A DNA stretch of 64,000 nucleotides from an uncultured Bacteroidales bacterium (GCA_945833885.1 CAMAFY010000001.1:310001-374000); one strand, 5' to 3'. Numbered from the stretch's first letter, positions 45,801-54,834 are shown. The notes: a model not told the origin generated them from the letters alone. Made by a program: numbers and translations.

Positions 45801-46680
45801 CGACTTTATCGAGAATTTCAAGCGTATTCGTCATCGTTTCGGGCATATCTCCAAAGACACTTTCCATCTCTGCCCGTGTTTTGAACCACTCTTGTTTGGA
45901 GTAACGCATACGATTGGGGTCATCCAGTTCCTTACCCGTCGAGAGACAGAGTAGGTGATCATGGGCCTCTGCATTCTCCTCGTTGACAAAATGGCTGTCG
46001 TTGGTGCAGATAAGTTTAATGTTATAGCGGCGAGCAAGATCTATAAGATGGGGCTCCACACTTTTCTGCAACTGAAATGTTTCGCGGTTTGCAAGGATAG
46101 ACGGGTCCTTAACTTCATGACGTTGCAGTTCAAGATAAAAATCTTCACCCCAGATATTCTTGAACCATTCCACACGTTCTTCAGCAGCCTTCATATCACC
46201 TGCCGCAATATGCTTGGGAATTTCACCACCAAGACAGGCAGAAGATATGATAAGTCCCTCATGAAAACGCTCAAGATCGGCAAAGTCCGTGCGAGGATGC
46301 ATATAAAAACCGTCGACCCATGAGCGGCTGACAAGGCGAATGAGGTTATGATATCCGACTTCATTCTTCGCAAGTACCACGAGATGCCATCCTCCTTTGT
46401 CCTGCTTTTGCTCCATAAGTTTCTTATCGCCTCGACGGGCTACGTACATTTCGCAGCCAAATATCGGTTTGAAAGGTTCCAGACCTTCCTTCTTCCTGCC
46501 TTTATTTACCTTTTGACAATAGTCAAAGAATTCTTTAATTCCAAACATATTGCCGTGGTCCGTAATGGCCATGCCCTTCATTCCATCTTTAACAGCCTTA
46601 TCTACCAACTGATTGATGGGACTTTGGCCGTCGAGAAGGGAGTAATAAGTATGAACGTGCAGATGTACAAAATCAAGCAT
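42883..46680 (-). CDS. dnaE: DNA polymerase III subunit alpha
   Basis: A 1265-residue replicative DNA polymerase of the DnaE type. The N-terminal PHP domain opens with HLHVHTYYSLLDG (about residues 6-18) and has TDHGN at 40-44. Catalytic aspartates lie in PDIDTDFDD (Asp473 and Asp475). The finger and thumb regions (KKADIVAKM, FNKSHAACYSWVAYQTAYLKA) and a C-terminal OB-fold region (NQVVYLGGIVTAVEERFTK) are present. It is longer than E. coli DnaE (1160). The 413-bp gap downstream of the porin gene and upstream of this one (46681-47093) contains no gene I can support. Confidence 0.97.
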   Translation of the reverse strand: MLDFVHLHVHTYYSLLDGQSPINQLVDKAVKDGMKGMAITDHGNMFGIKEFFDYCQKVNKGRKKEGLEPFKPIFGCEMYVARRGDKKLMEQKQDKGGWHLVVLAKNEVGYHNLIRLVSRSWVDGFYMHPRTDFADLERFHEGLIISSACLGGEIPKHIAAGDMKAAEERVEWFKNIWGEDFYLELQRHEVKDPSILANRETFQLQKSVEPHLIDLARRYNIKLICTNDSHFVNEENAEAHDHLLCLSTGKELDDPNRMRYSKQEWFKTRAEMESVFGDMPETMTNTLEILDKVEVYDIESPPIMPFFPIPESFGTEEEWREKFSEDDLFREFTSDENGENPLPEDEGRAKIEKLGGFEKIYRIKFEADYLAKLAYEGAERIYGAPLSGEVCDRIRFELHIMKTMGFPGYFLIVQDFINSARQELGVWVGPGRGSAAGSVVAYCLGITKIDPLKYDLLFERFLNPDRISLPDIDTDFDDEGRGRVLQWVMNKYGVENCAHIITYGTMAAKNSIKDVARVEKVPLDTTNALCKAIPDRLPDGMKSNLTNIIKVTKELQMAEASNDPRMRNTIKYARMLEGTVRNIGIHACGFIICRDPISEHVPVSTAADPDFPDIKTAVTQYDGHVIESTGLIKMDFLGLKTLSEQKEAVKNVKISRGIDVDLDNIPIDDELTYNLYQAGQTVGTFQFESPGMRKYLRELHPTVFEDLIAMNALYRPGPMDKIPSFIARKNGREEISYDIPCMEKYLKDTYGITVYQEQVMLLSRQLADFTRGESDALRKAMGKKKADIVAKMKPKFIEGGTRNGHDPQILERIWGDWEKFASYAFNKSHAACYSWVAYQTAYLKAHYPAEYMAALLSCRGDKITEVQKLMEECRSMGIKTLSPDVNESLSKFSVNAEGNIRFGLAGIKGVGENAVRTIIEERVKNGKFKDVYDFFERVNLNTCNRKSLECLVLAGAFDSFTEICREQYFVPDERGTSFLEILVNYGQRYQTEKQESQGLLFGDFDSIEVKKPAPSQIYNTWSDLERLNKERELISIYISGHPLDDFKLVLDYVCNLQMEKIEDLNPFMNQVVYLGGIVTAVEERFTKREVPFGRVTLEDFSGKGQIALFGEAWAQFKGYFLVGASLFITANVQPRKWGDPLPELNISKVEFLADVRSSRIKSVNIVVNINEIDETDINELLTAIEETNASETAKNEGQNHTHQANPLQHSHDEAPNEGGCDLEFTLCDPTQNTRLHLTTPVMKINPTRQVLDFITSKGMEYKING

Positions 46681-47093
46681 AACGAATATCGATTAAGGGA
46701 CAGAGGGTGTTTTTCTACGATGAAATCGCCTTTTTGATTCTTTTTTACTGGAAAAAGATGTATCGAAGCGGGATATATGAAAGTTTACTTCTGAACTTTT
46801 AGAAGATAGAAACTATCAAAACGGGGATGGGATACAGCCATCAGGGGGAAATGATATGGTTCAAACCGAGAAGACGCAAGCACAAAACAGGAAACGGAAA
46901 GAACGTTTAGACATAAATCCATCCTCCTTATTTATATAATGTGTCATCACTTTTCTGCTGAAAAGAGGGGGATTATGTGTTAATTCCCCGTATGACGATG
47001 AAAGAATGGATGAAAAAAAATCAAACGATCAACATGCTTCTTACAAACAGAAAACGTCGATGAAATCATGGTTATTTGCATCCATCAAGTCAA

Positions 47094-49319
47094 TCAGTTG
47101 AAGAAATTCCAACTTATACCGAAACGGAACACCCGTTGATTTGTAGGATAATGCGGAGCCATGAAGTAATTTCCAGAACCACAGTTGACATGTCCCATCA
47201 TAACATAGAACCTGCAGTTCTTAAGATGGAAGTTTGCATACACATTCACCCATGGATAATTACCTATTTTCTGACGCCATCCTTCATCTTGCACAGCATA
47301 TCCACCAATCATCGGCGAATAAGCCGGAGCATAATATTTGGTAAAATAGAGCACGTCTGCGCCGATTTCAGTACGGAGAACCTTGGCTACTTTGAAATGA
47401 AGATAAAGATTTGACCACGCATTAAACAAAGGAAGCGGGAGAACTTTATCATCAGATGTTTTTTGAAGTGTCAATCTATTCTCCCAATTAAGCGGCCCAA
47501 GGACAAAATCCTGGTGCAATGCCAACTGCACTAATTGGATGTTATGTACTGCCTGCATGGGGGTTACTCCATAGAGCATGGTAGATTGCACGGCATCAGT
47601 CTCACCTCCTTCTGCGGTAGTTCCTTGCTTTTGAATCTGTTGCCAGAAAGTATGATTCTGAATGGTTTCAAACGATGCTGTCAACCGCGTTTTTCTCCAT
47701 GCCAATTCGCCCTCTATTCGGGCTCGGAACACTTTGGACAAGTCTTTGTCCCACCACGCCGTTGAACTGTGAAAATGGCGATAATAGTACGAAGGTTCCT
47801 CATTACGGACAAAGCCTCGTGCTACAATTCTCAGGCTATCCCTGCGTATTGGGATGTTGAATGTGATGTTTCCCTCCACATTGAATTCACCCCAGTCCGA
47901 TCCGGTGGTGCGCATTTCGCCTAAAACATCGTAGTGAAACACCTTGCCTCCTTGCCTCATTAACTGGGCACCCAGCGTAATGTAGTTATAATGTTCGGAC
48001 TGTTGCTTCAAATCCTTGTCTGGCAGGCTGAAACTTGTGAACTCATGTTTCGCAAAAAGCCGCATTCCCGTCTTTACCCACCGTTTGAACCCTTCGCTCA
48101 TCTCAATGGCCAGCGTGTTTTGAACCGAAACGTATCGCGTCATATCATTGATACTGTCACCCGGATTGGCAAGGAATTGTTCGGCATAAAAGCCATTCGC
48201 GCCTTGATGATCAATGTAGTATCTACGGTTATGCTCCACTTTCATTGTATGGATAAACGCTGCAACCGGAATAAAAAACCGAGTCATTGTGGAGTCCAAT
48301 TCTACAGTAACAGGTCCTGAAGCGGCACTATCAGCGGGCAAAGTCGAAGTTCCGGCTATGGCTACGGAGTCCATAGAACCAGAAAGGACTATTTTCCCTT
48401 CTGCATCGCGCCATTGATAATACCCGAGATTGTAGCGATGGGTGAGGAAAAGGCGATTGATTTTCAGTCGGTTGTAAGCATTGTCCATACGAACCGGCAT
48501 ATCGGCAGGGGCATACTTCGTAGAATAATACTCAGGATGCAGGATAAAGTTGTCGTCTGAAAGGCCGCCATTTTCTGCGTTTTTCGTACGGTCCATCACA
48601 TAAGCGCTGTGCATCTGATAGCGTTCTCCGCGATAACTGCCGAAAATCTTAGCCGCAATACTCGATTGTTGCTGTTGTTCGAAATAGCCACGCCCATAAA
48701 GATAGTCCACCTTAAAGCCCATTCCGGCGCGTTTGCCGGCATTTGTGGCAAAAAGTGCGCGAAGTCGGTCATCACCATTTGTCTTATTACCCTGAGACAT
48801 ATAAGAAAGATTGGTAATAGGCGACTTTGTGTTTGTGTAAGCACAATCGTTTACAGACTCAAGAACATAACTATAAGGCTTTTCAAACACGAATTGCTGC
48901 CCTATCATCGCATCTTGGTTTCCATTATAGAGGCGTGCTATCCGTGGAGCACCAAGATTTCCCGTTGTGTTGTACTCTCCAAACTTGCCTTCTGTGCGGT
49001 TATCGTTCTGGAAAAGATGGGGGACGGTGTCGGGAACTGTCGGGGTTATGGTGCCAAACCGTTCATCGATGGTCCATGTAGTAAGGCCCCGCGGGACATA
49101 TTCGGCAGAATCTTTTTGTTGAGAGCGCGCCCCCCTATCGGCGTTATTACCACCCATTCGAGGATTTTGTCCCCGTGTAAAAGTCGCAATCAGCAGGAGA
49201 CACATCAAGAATGCCATGCGAAGACCGTTCCGCATGGCAAAAGACAGGAATCGTGTTAAACGGTTTTTTTTACCGGACGACAAGATATCAATAATGTGGA
49301 TATTCGAAATTCTTTTCAT
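47094..49319 (-). CDS. Putative beta-barrel porin
   Basis: A 741-residue exported outer-membrane protein of the Bacteroidetes putative-porin type. A hydrophobic signal segment lies at about residues 35-47; the 28 residues before it make the start uncertain, and the ATG at 49235 gives a more normal signal peptide. The mature part alternates short aromatic strands and turns, and it ends in Phe-Asn (FRFGISWNFFN), close to the terminal aromatic typical of outer-membrane barrels. It follows dapA by 67 bp, so the two may be cotranscribed. The substrate is unknown. Confidence 0.82.
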   Translation of the reverse strand: MKRISNIHIIDILSSGKKNRLTRFLSFAMRNGLRMAFLMCLLLIATFTRGQNPRMGGNNADRGARSQQKDSAEYVPRGLTTWTIDERFGTITPTVPDTVPHLFQNDNRTEGKFGEYNTTGNLGAPRIARLYNGNQDAMIGQQFVFEKPYSYVLESVNDCAYTNTKSPITNLSYMSQGNKTNGDDRLRALFATNAGKRAGMGFKVDYLYGRGYFEQQQQSSIAAKIFGSYRGERYQMHSAYVMDRTKNAENGGLSDDNFILHPEYYSTKYAPADMPVRMDNAYNRLKINRLFLTHRYNLGYYQWRDAEGKIVLSGSMDSVAIAGTSTLPADSAASGPVTVELDSTMTRFFIPVAAFIHTMKVEHNRRYYIDHQGANGFYAEQFLANPGDSINDMTRYVSVQNTLAIEMSEGFKRWVKTGMRLFAKHEFTSFSLPDKDLKQQSEHYNYITLGAQLMRQGGKVFHYDVLGEMRTTGSDWGEFNVEGNITFNIPIRRDSLRIVARGFVRNEEPSYYYRHFHSSTAWWDKDLSKVFRARIEGELAWRKTRLTASFETIQNHTFWQQIQKQGTTAEGGETDAVQSTMLYGVTPMQAVHNIQLVQLALHQDFVLGPLNWENRLTLQKTSDDKVLPLPLFNAWSNLYLHFKVAKVLRTEIGADVLYFTKYYAPAYSPMIGGYAVQDEGWRQKIGNYPWVNVYANFHLKNCRFYVMMGHVNCGSGNYFMAPHYPTNQRVFRFGISWNFFN

Positions 49320-49386
49320 GTGAAGTTGGAAAAAGGAATGTCATCCTTTGACGACTACTCCGTCATAGCGGCCTTACCGACACGTA

Positions 49387-50307
49387 TCAACAATCGTTGT
49401 ACTTAGCGTCTTGAGCATTCACTCCCAGTACCTGCAAGGCTGTGACGATAGCCTTGTTCGTTTTTTCACTCACAGGCACCAGCGGTAATCTAAGGACATT
49501 GCTGCACATCCCACGATAATGCATCATACATTTCACACCAGCAGGGTTACCTTCGGCAAAGGCAAGACGGAAAATTTCCGCCATACTACGGTGAATGTCA
49601 AGTGCAGCATCGTAACGCCCTTCAAGCGCAGCGTGGATCAACTCCCCCATTTCTTCGGCAAAGGCGTTTCCTGTTGCCGAAATCAAGCCGTCGCCACCGA
49701 GGAGAGCCGTTTCGAGTGCAATGGCATCATCACCGCTGATTACCCCAAAGCCATCAGGGGCATCTGCAAGAATCTGCTCAACTTGCTGAAGATTGCCACT
49801 GGCCTCCTTGATTGCTACAATGTCTTCAAAGTCATTTGCCAGACGAACGACCGTTTCTGGAAGAAGGTTTACGCCAGTTCGACCCGGGATATTATAGAGA
49901 ACGATTGGAAGTGGCGAGGCATCTGCAACCGCAGCAAAGTGCCGATAGAGTCCTTCCTGCGAGGGTTTGTTGTAATAAGGCGCGACAACGAGCACACCAT
50001 CAAAGCCATCAAGGTTGGCTGTTGCAAGATATTCGCATAACTGGCGCGTATTGTTGGAACCGCATCCCAGCAAAAGAGGAACCCGTCCGTCCACAGTTTC
50101 CACAAAGGTGTCCATTACCATTTCCTTTTCCTCTTCGCTAAGCGTGGGCGTTTCTGCGGTAGTTCCAAGTACACACAAATAGTCTACACATCCCTGATTG
50201 AGAAGATATAGTATGTGTTCACGGAGTGCGAAGAAATCAATGTTGCCCTCTGGGGTAAAGGGGGTGACAACTGCCACGCCATAACCTTTGAATATGTTTG
50301 TTCTCAT
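49387..50307 (-). CDS. dapA: 4-hydroxy-tetrahydrodipicolinate synthase
   Basis: A 306-residue cytoplasmic enzyme of the lysine and diaminopimelate pathway that condenses pyruvate and aspartate semialdehyde. I chose the ATG at 50307 (MRTNIFKGYGVAVVTPF); the in-frame ATG at 50391 adds 28 residues and would fall inside the leader hairpin. The Schiff-base Lys167 (VAIKEASG), Tyr138 (YNIPGRTG) and Thr49-Thr50 (LGTTAETPTL) are present. A hairpin with a T tract lies in the 5' leader, so attenuation is possible. The porin gene follows. Confidence 0.96.
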   Translation of the reverse strand: MRTNIFKGYGVAVVTPFTPEGNIDFFALREHILYLLNQGCVDYLCVLGTTAETPTLSEEEKEMVMDTFVETVDGRVPLLLGCGSNNTRQLCEYLATANLDGFDGVLVVAPYYNKPSQEGLYRHFAAVADASPLPIVLYNIPGRTGVNLLPETVVRLANDFEDIVAIKEASGNLQQVEQILADAPDGFGVISGDDAIALETALLGGDGLISATGNAFAEEMGELIHAALEGRYDAALDIHRSMAEIFRLAFAEGNPAGVKCMMHYRGMCSNVLRLPLVPVSEKTNKAIVTALQVLGVNAQDAKYNDC

Positions 50308-50339
50308 CTTGTTTGTGATTGTAATTTTTTCGGACCTTG

Positions 50340-50394
50340 TGACAAAAAAACTTTGTATGAGAGGTGCTAATTTTGGTAACCCCTCCCTCATACA
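50340..50394 (-). promoter_or_regulatory. Attenuator-like hairpin in the dapA leader
   Basis: On the minus strand GTATGAGgGAGG pairs with CCTCtCATAC (arms about 50383-50394 and 50355-50364), followed by AAAG and seven Ts (50342-50348). It lies between the promoter box at 50435-50442 and the dapA start at 50307. This is what a transcription attenuator would look like. I do not recognise a known riboswitch here. Confidence 0.55.
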
Positions 50395-50434
50395 TCCAAT
50401 GTCGTTCTTAGAGCCGTCGGACCTTTTATGTCTA

Positions 50435-50467
50435 CAAAATTACGACTTTTTTCGCGGACTTCGCAAA
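50435..50467 (-). promoter_or_regulatory. Promoter for dapA (TTTG-N21-TAATTTTG)
   Basis: On the minus strand TTTG (50464-50467) and TAATTTTG (50435-50442) are 21 bp apart, close to the normal spacing. Transcription would start near 50428 and give a leader of about 120 nt. Confidence 0.7.
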
Positions 50468-50528
50468 CAAATGAGGCAAAAAAAGCCTAATGTTCCGCAT
50501 TAGCACCTCATAATCTTTTCTCGACATC

Positions 50529-50560
50529 AAAAAAAGGGTATTATATGCCCCACCCTTTTT
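50529..50560. terminator. Bidirectional terminator without an adjacent gene
   Basis: AAAAAGGGT pairs with ACCCTTTTT around a 13-nt loop, with A and T runs on both sides. It lies in the 1110-bp gap between dapA and prs. It may insulate the dapA promoter, or end a non-coding transcript from the 51.3-kb region. Confidence 0.65.
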
Positions 50561-50825
50561 GTCAATCTATCGAGGATTCACAACACGCTCATTTCACACC
50601 TGATTCCCTACTTCAGAGTGTTTTGTAATATCATTTACGGGCTTTAAGGGAAAACACACTGAAATTTTATCTGCTTAATTTCGCATCAGGATGTGTTTTT
50701 CTTGTCATCTTAATGAGATTTTTATGGAAAAACCTTAATAAAAACTGCATATCTCAAACGAATGACGGATACCCGGAATGAGAAACGCCCCCCCCTCGAT
50801 TTCACGAATGAACACTCCATGCTGG

Positions 50826-50906
50826 AAAGTACGGAACTTTTGTCATCAAAATGCGGAGGAATCGATGGGAAAGTACGGAAGTTTTACTTGTAAAGCACGG
50901 CACTTT
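50826..50906. repeat. 22-bp-period palindromic array, copy 6 (4 units)
   Basis: This lies in the divergent 1110-bp gap between dapA and prs, about 500 bp from each. Central triplets sit at 50832, 50854, 50876 and 50898, all CGG and exactly 22 bp apart. Unit 2 is the most degenerate. The stretch 50907-51296 has no gene I can support. Confidence 0.85.
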
Positions 50907-51296
50907 TTCAAGCCTTATCAAACAAGTAAACAAACGGATTCAAAACTTAGCGAACTATTGCTCTGTCCATGAAGCGAATTCTCGGTACACAGATAAAGGA
51001 AATGCATTTTTTTCGACGCCTGACAACTTAGTAATCAAGATGTAAGACTCCTTGAAATTGATATTTCGAGAGCATGTTTTCAGTTAACAACATCTCTGTT
51101 ATCGATTATTTTTCTCTGCGGATGAATAACCACAAGATAACGCATTTCTGCGCTATTTTCAGCATCATTCAGGACGAAGAAACAACACACACATAAATAT
51201 CACACGCATCTCAACAAAATAAAGGACACCTTTAGACACACATTTTCCCATAATAGATAACGTGCGGGGTTGCCAAAAAAAAGCGAGAATGGGCGA

Positions 51297-51304
51297 CAAA
51301 TGTA
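51297..51304 (-). promoter_or_regulatory. Minus-strand -7 box facing away from prs (TACATTTG)
   Basis: An exact TAnnTTTG match on the minus strand, with TTTG at 51328-51331 (23-bp spacer, slightly long). No protein gene lies downstream on that strand before dapA, 850 bp away, so it may drive a non-coding transcript or be fortuitous. Confidence 0.35.
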
Positions 51305-51319
51305 CTTTTTTTACGTTTT

Positions 51320-51354
51320 TTTGAGTTCAAACCACGGAAAATTGACTATATTTG
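51320..51354 (+). promoter_or_regulatory. Promoter for prs (TTTG-N23-TATATTTG)
   Basis: TTTG at 51320-51323 and the exact box TATATTTG at 51347-51354 are separated by 23 bp, slightly long. The box lies 64 bp upstream of the prs start. Confidence 0.6.
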
Positions 51355-51417
51355 CGGCATCTTCTTGATATGGATATTTAACACATCCCGTCCAACATAG
51401 TAAACTTCCCCACAATT

Positions 51418-52350
51418 ATGAGTTCAAATCTCAAAGTATTCTGCGGTACAAAATCCAAGTACCTTGCTGAAAAACTCTGCGACAGCCTCGGCGTTCCTCT
51501 TGGAAAACTTGAAATTACCTATTTCTCTGACGGAGAATTCGAGGTATGTTATCTTGAGAGCGTCCGCAACTGTGATGTGTATCTCGTACAGAGCACCTTC
51601 CCCAGCTCCGACAATCTTATGGAACTTCTGCTCATGATTGACGCTGCCAAGCGCGCTTCTGCAAGAACCGTAAACGCTGTCATCCCTTATTTCGGATGGG
51701 CACGCCAGGACCGTAAAAGCAAACCCCGCGTAAGTATTGCTGCAAAACTCGTCGCCAACCTCCTCAGTGTTGCGGGAGTCAACCGTGTTTTGACCATGGA
51801 TTTACATGCCGATCAGGAGCAAGGTTTCTTCGAAGTTCCGGTTGACCATCTCTATGCTTCCAGCATTATGGTCCCCTACATCAAGAGCCTGAACCTTAAG
51901 AATCTGTGCATAGCATCGCCAGATGTCGGTGGTTCCAAGCGCGCCAGCAGTTATGCCAAATATTTTGACTGTCCTCTTATCATCGGAAACAAGACCCGTG
52001 CACGTGCTAACGAGGTTGCAACCATGACACTTATCGGTGATGTTAAGGACATGGATGTTGTCATCATTGATGATATGGTGGACACTGCCGGCACTATCAC
52101 CAAGGCCGCAGACCTTATTAAGGCACAAGGAGCGCGCTCAGTACGGGCCATTGCTAGTCATTGTATCATGTCTGGACCTGCTGATGAGCGTGTAGAAAAA
52201 AGCGCGCTTGAGGAAATGGTCTTCACAGACTCTATTCCTTATCATGGAAGTTGCAAAAAGGTGAAGCAACTAACCGTGGCTGATCTGTTTGCAGAAACCA
52301 TACATCGTGAACTCAACGGACAGAGTATCAGCGACCAATACCTGTTCTAA
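51418..52350 (+). CDS. prs: Ribose-phosphate pyrophosphokinase
   Basis: A 310-residue cytoplasmic enzyme that makes PRPP from ribose 5-phosphate and ATP, feeding purine, pyrimidine, His, Trp and NAD synthesis. The metal-binding DLHADQEQGFF (about residues 130-140) and the PRPP loop VVIIDDMVDTAGT (about 220-232) are intact. Length is normal. The gene has its own promoter; the PBP1A gene begins 129 bp downstream. Confidence 0.97.
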   Translation: MSSNLKVFCGTKSKYLAEKLCDSLGVPLGKLEITYFSDGEFEVCYLESVRNCDVYLVQSTFPSSDNLMELLLMIDAAKRASARTVNAVIPYFGWARQDRKSKPRVSIAAKLVANLLSVAGVNRVLTMDLHADQEQGFFEVPVDHLYASSIMVPYIKSLNLKNLCIASPDVGGSKRASSYAKYFDCPLIIGNKTRARANEVATMTLIGDVKDMDVVIIDDMVDTAGTITKAADLIKAQGARSVRAIASHCIMSGPADERVEKSALEEMVFTDSIPYHGSCKKVKQLTVADLFAETIHRELNGQSISDQYLF

Positions 52351-52479
52351 GAGATACCCCCCTCAGATTTTCTTATAGCATTCTATGGCCAAACAGCGGG
52401 AAGCGCCCCACCAAGCCCCTGCCGTTTGGCCTTTCTACTCTTTATATCACCCTACCCTCCATTACAAAAGTTTTGATAT

Positions 52480-54834
52480 ATGCGTCGTAAATTCGTCACC
52501 ATCCTTTGGAGTTCCTTTGTCCTTGTTGTCTTGCTTGCCGCACTTGGTGTTTATAGCATCAGTAAAGGATGGATAGGTTATATGCCTGACCTTGAGGAAA
52601 TTCAGAGTCCTATCAGCAGGTATGCCTCGCAAGTTATTTCGGCCGATGGCAAACTTTTAGGTACATGGTCCAAAAACGAGAATCGTGTATTTACGGGTTA
52701 TGACAGCATTTCTCCCTGTGTATTTCAGGCGCTTATCGCTACAGAGGATGCCCGATTCTATGAGCATTCAGGTATCGACATCATCGCTTTAGGGCGTGCG
52801 GTCGTCAAACGTGGTATTTTAGGTCGGAAGAATGCTGGAGGCGGTTCCACCATTACACAGCAGTTGGCCAAACAATTGTATTCAGAAACAGCAAGTTCCA
52901 CCACCCAAAGACTTCTACAAAAGCCCATAGAATGGGTGATAGCCGTTGAGATAGAGCGTTATTATACAAAGGAAGAAATCATGACGCTTTACCTCAATTA
53001 TTTCGATTTCCTACATAACGCCGTGGGAATAAAGACCGCCGCAAACGTGTATTTCGGCAAGACTCCCAAAGAACTCCAGATCAACGAGGCCGCCATGCTT
53101 ATCGGCATGTGCAAGAACCCCTCGTATTTCAATCCTGTACGCAACCCGGAACGTTGCAAGGCGCGCCGCAATATTGTTTTGGAGCAAATGGTAAAAGCCG
53201 GCTATATCAGCGACACCGAGTGCGACAGTCTATCCCAGGAAGATCTCCATCTTAACTTCCATCGTGTTGACCATAAAGAGGGTTCTGCCACTTATCTCAG
53301 AGAGTATCTTCGGCAGATTATGATGGCAAAACGACCAGACCGAAGCAATTACCGCGAGTGGCAATTACAGCAATTCTACGTGGATTCCCTGGCATGGGAG
53401 AACGACGCCTTATATGGATGGTGCAATAAGAACCGCAAAAAGGACGGATCTACGTATGACATTTACACGGACGGACTGAAAGTATATACCACGATTGACT
53501 CCCGTATGCAACGTTATGCCGAAGAGAGTGTGTATGGGTATGTGGCATTGGAACTCCAACCTGCATTCAACCGTCAACGACAGACATCGCCCAATTTCCC
53601 CTATTCCACCAATTTATCTACTGCTGACATCAACCGTATTTTGCAGCGTAATATGCGGCAGACTGACCGCTATCGACATCTGAAAGCCGAAGGTATGGAT
53701 GAAGAAGATATTTTCAAAACCTTCAATCAACCAGTTCCGATGACAGTGTTCAGTTATCACGGTGATGTCGACACAACCATGACCCCGCTCGATTCTATAA
53801 GATATTACAAATCATTTCTACGCTCAGGACTTGTCAGCATTGACCCGGCAAACGGACATGTAAAGGCGTATGTCGGCGGACTGAATTACGCACATTTCCA
53901 GTATGACATGGCCATGCAAGGACGTCGTCAGGTAGGTTCTACCATGAAACCGTTCGTATATGCTTTGGCTATGGAGGAAGGATATACCCCTAATGATTAT
54001 ATTGCCAATGTACATAGAACGTACTACGTGTCAGGACAACCTTGGGCGCCACGCAATGGCAGCCATGCCCGTTATGGCCAAATGGTAACATTGAAATGGG
54101 GACTCTCGCAGTCGAACAACTGGGTAACGGCAGGTCTGATGTTTCAGGTTGATCCTACCGGCAACAAACTTAAGCGATATCTTGGAAATTTCGGTGTCAC
54201 TAATCGCGACATTCACCCATCAATATCCCTCTGTCTTGGAACATGTGACATCACAGTTGCCGAAATGGCATCAGCCTATACTGCGTTTGCCAACCGTGGT
54301 ATGCGTTGCGCGCCGTTGCTCGTCACAAGAATTGAAGATAACGAAGGCAACATCGTAGCAGAATTTACCCCACGCATGAACGAGGTGATATCAGAGCAAA
54401 CAAGCCTTTACATGATTGACATGTTGCGTGCGGTCATTGACCAAGGAACCGGTCGTAGGCTACGTTTCAAGTATCAACTCGATGGTCCTATTGCAGGAAA
54501 GACGGGAACAACCAACAATAATTCCGATGGTTGGTTCGTCGGATTTGTACCCCGCTTGGTTACTGCCTGCTGGGTTGGTGGTGAAGATCGCGATATTCAC
54601 TTCAACAGTATGAGTCTGGGCCAGGGAGCGTCATCAGCCCTCCCAGTTTGGGCCTATTATATGAAGAAGGTTTATCGGACAAAGGCACTCGGTTATGACC
54701 CAAACGAAGACTTTGTCATGAATATTGACAGCACTTCCATTGCAGGTGAAGGTGTACAAATTGGAGGTGGCGTGGATGACACAGATGTGTCTCTGACACC
54801 GCCGGAAGGCACAACTGAAGACGTCTTTGACTGA
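52480..54834 (+). CDS. Bifunctional penicillin-binding protein 1A-like
   Basis: A 784-residue class A PBP that polymerises and cross-links peptidoglycan. One N-terminal membrane segment (about residues 8-28) is followed by the GT51 glycosyltransferase domain, with the catalytic Glu89 in EDARFYEHSG and GGSTITQQLAKQLY at about 126-139. The transpeptidase domain has the SxxK motif STMK (about 488), SNN (about 547) and KTGTT (about 674). A C-terminal acidic tail follows. Family is sure; the exact paralogue (mrcA or ponA) is not. Confidence 0.95.
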   Translation: MRRKFVTILWSSFVLVVLLAALGVYSISKGWIGYMPDLEEIQSPISRYASQVISADGKLLGTWSKNENRVFTGYDSISPCVFQALIATEDARFYEHSGIDIIALGRAVVKRGILGRKNAGGGSTITQQLAKQLYSETASSTTQRLLQKPIEWVIAVEIERYYTKEEIMTLYLNYFDFLHNAVGIKTAANVYFGKTPKELQINEAAMLIGMCKNPSYFNPVRNPERCKARRNIVLEQMVKAGYISDTECDSLSQEDLHLNFHRVDHKEGSATYLREYLRQIMMAKRPDRSNYREWQLQQFYVDSLAWENDALYGWCNKNRKKDGSTYDIYTDGLKVYTTIDSRMQRYAEESVYGYVALELQPAFNRQRQTSPNFPYSTNLSTADINRILQRNMRQTDRYRHLKAEGMDEEDIFKTFNQPVPMTVFSYHGDVDTTMTPLDSIRYYKSFLRSGLVSIDPANGHVKAYVGGLNYAHFQYDMAMQGRRQVGSTMKPFVYALAMEEGYTPNDYIANVHRTYYVSGQPWAPRNGSHARYGQMVTLKWGLSQSNNWVTAGLMFQVDPTGNKLKRYLGNFGVTNRDIHPSISLCLGTCDITVAEMASAYTAFANRGMRCAPLLVTRIEDNEGNIVAEFTPRMNEVISEQTSLYMIDMLRAVIDQGTGRRLRFKYQLDGPIAGKTGTTNNNSDGWFVGFVPRLVTACWVGGEDRDIHFNSMSLGQGASSALPVWAYYMKKVYRTKALGYDPNEDFVMNIDSTSIAGEGVQIGGGVDDTDVSLTPPEGTTEDVFD

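Noticed and set aside
46851-46875. A T-arm-like sequence (GGTTCAAACC) suggesting a tRNA
   Set aside because: No acceptor stem or anticodon arm can be built around it.
46681-47093. A 27-codon frame near 46.86 kb in the dnaE-porin gap
   Set aside because: Very short and highly basic, with no promoter or homology I can name.
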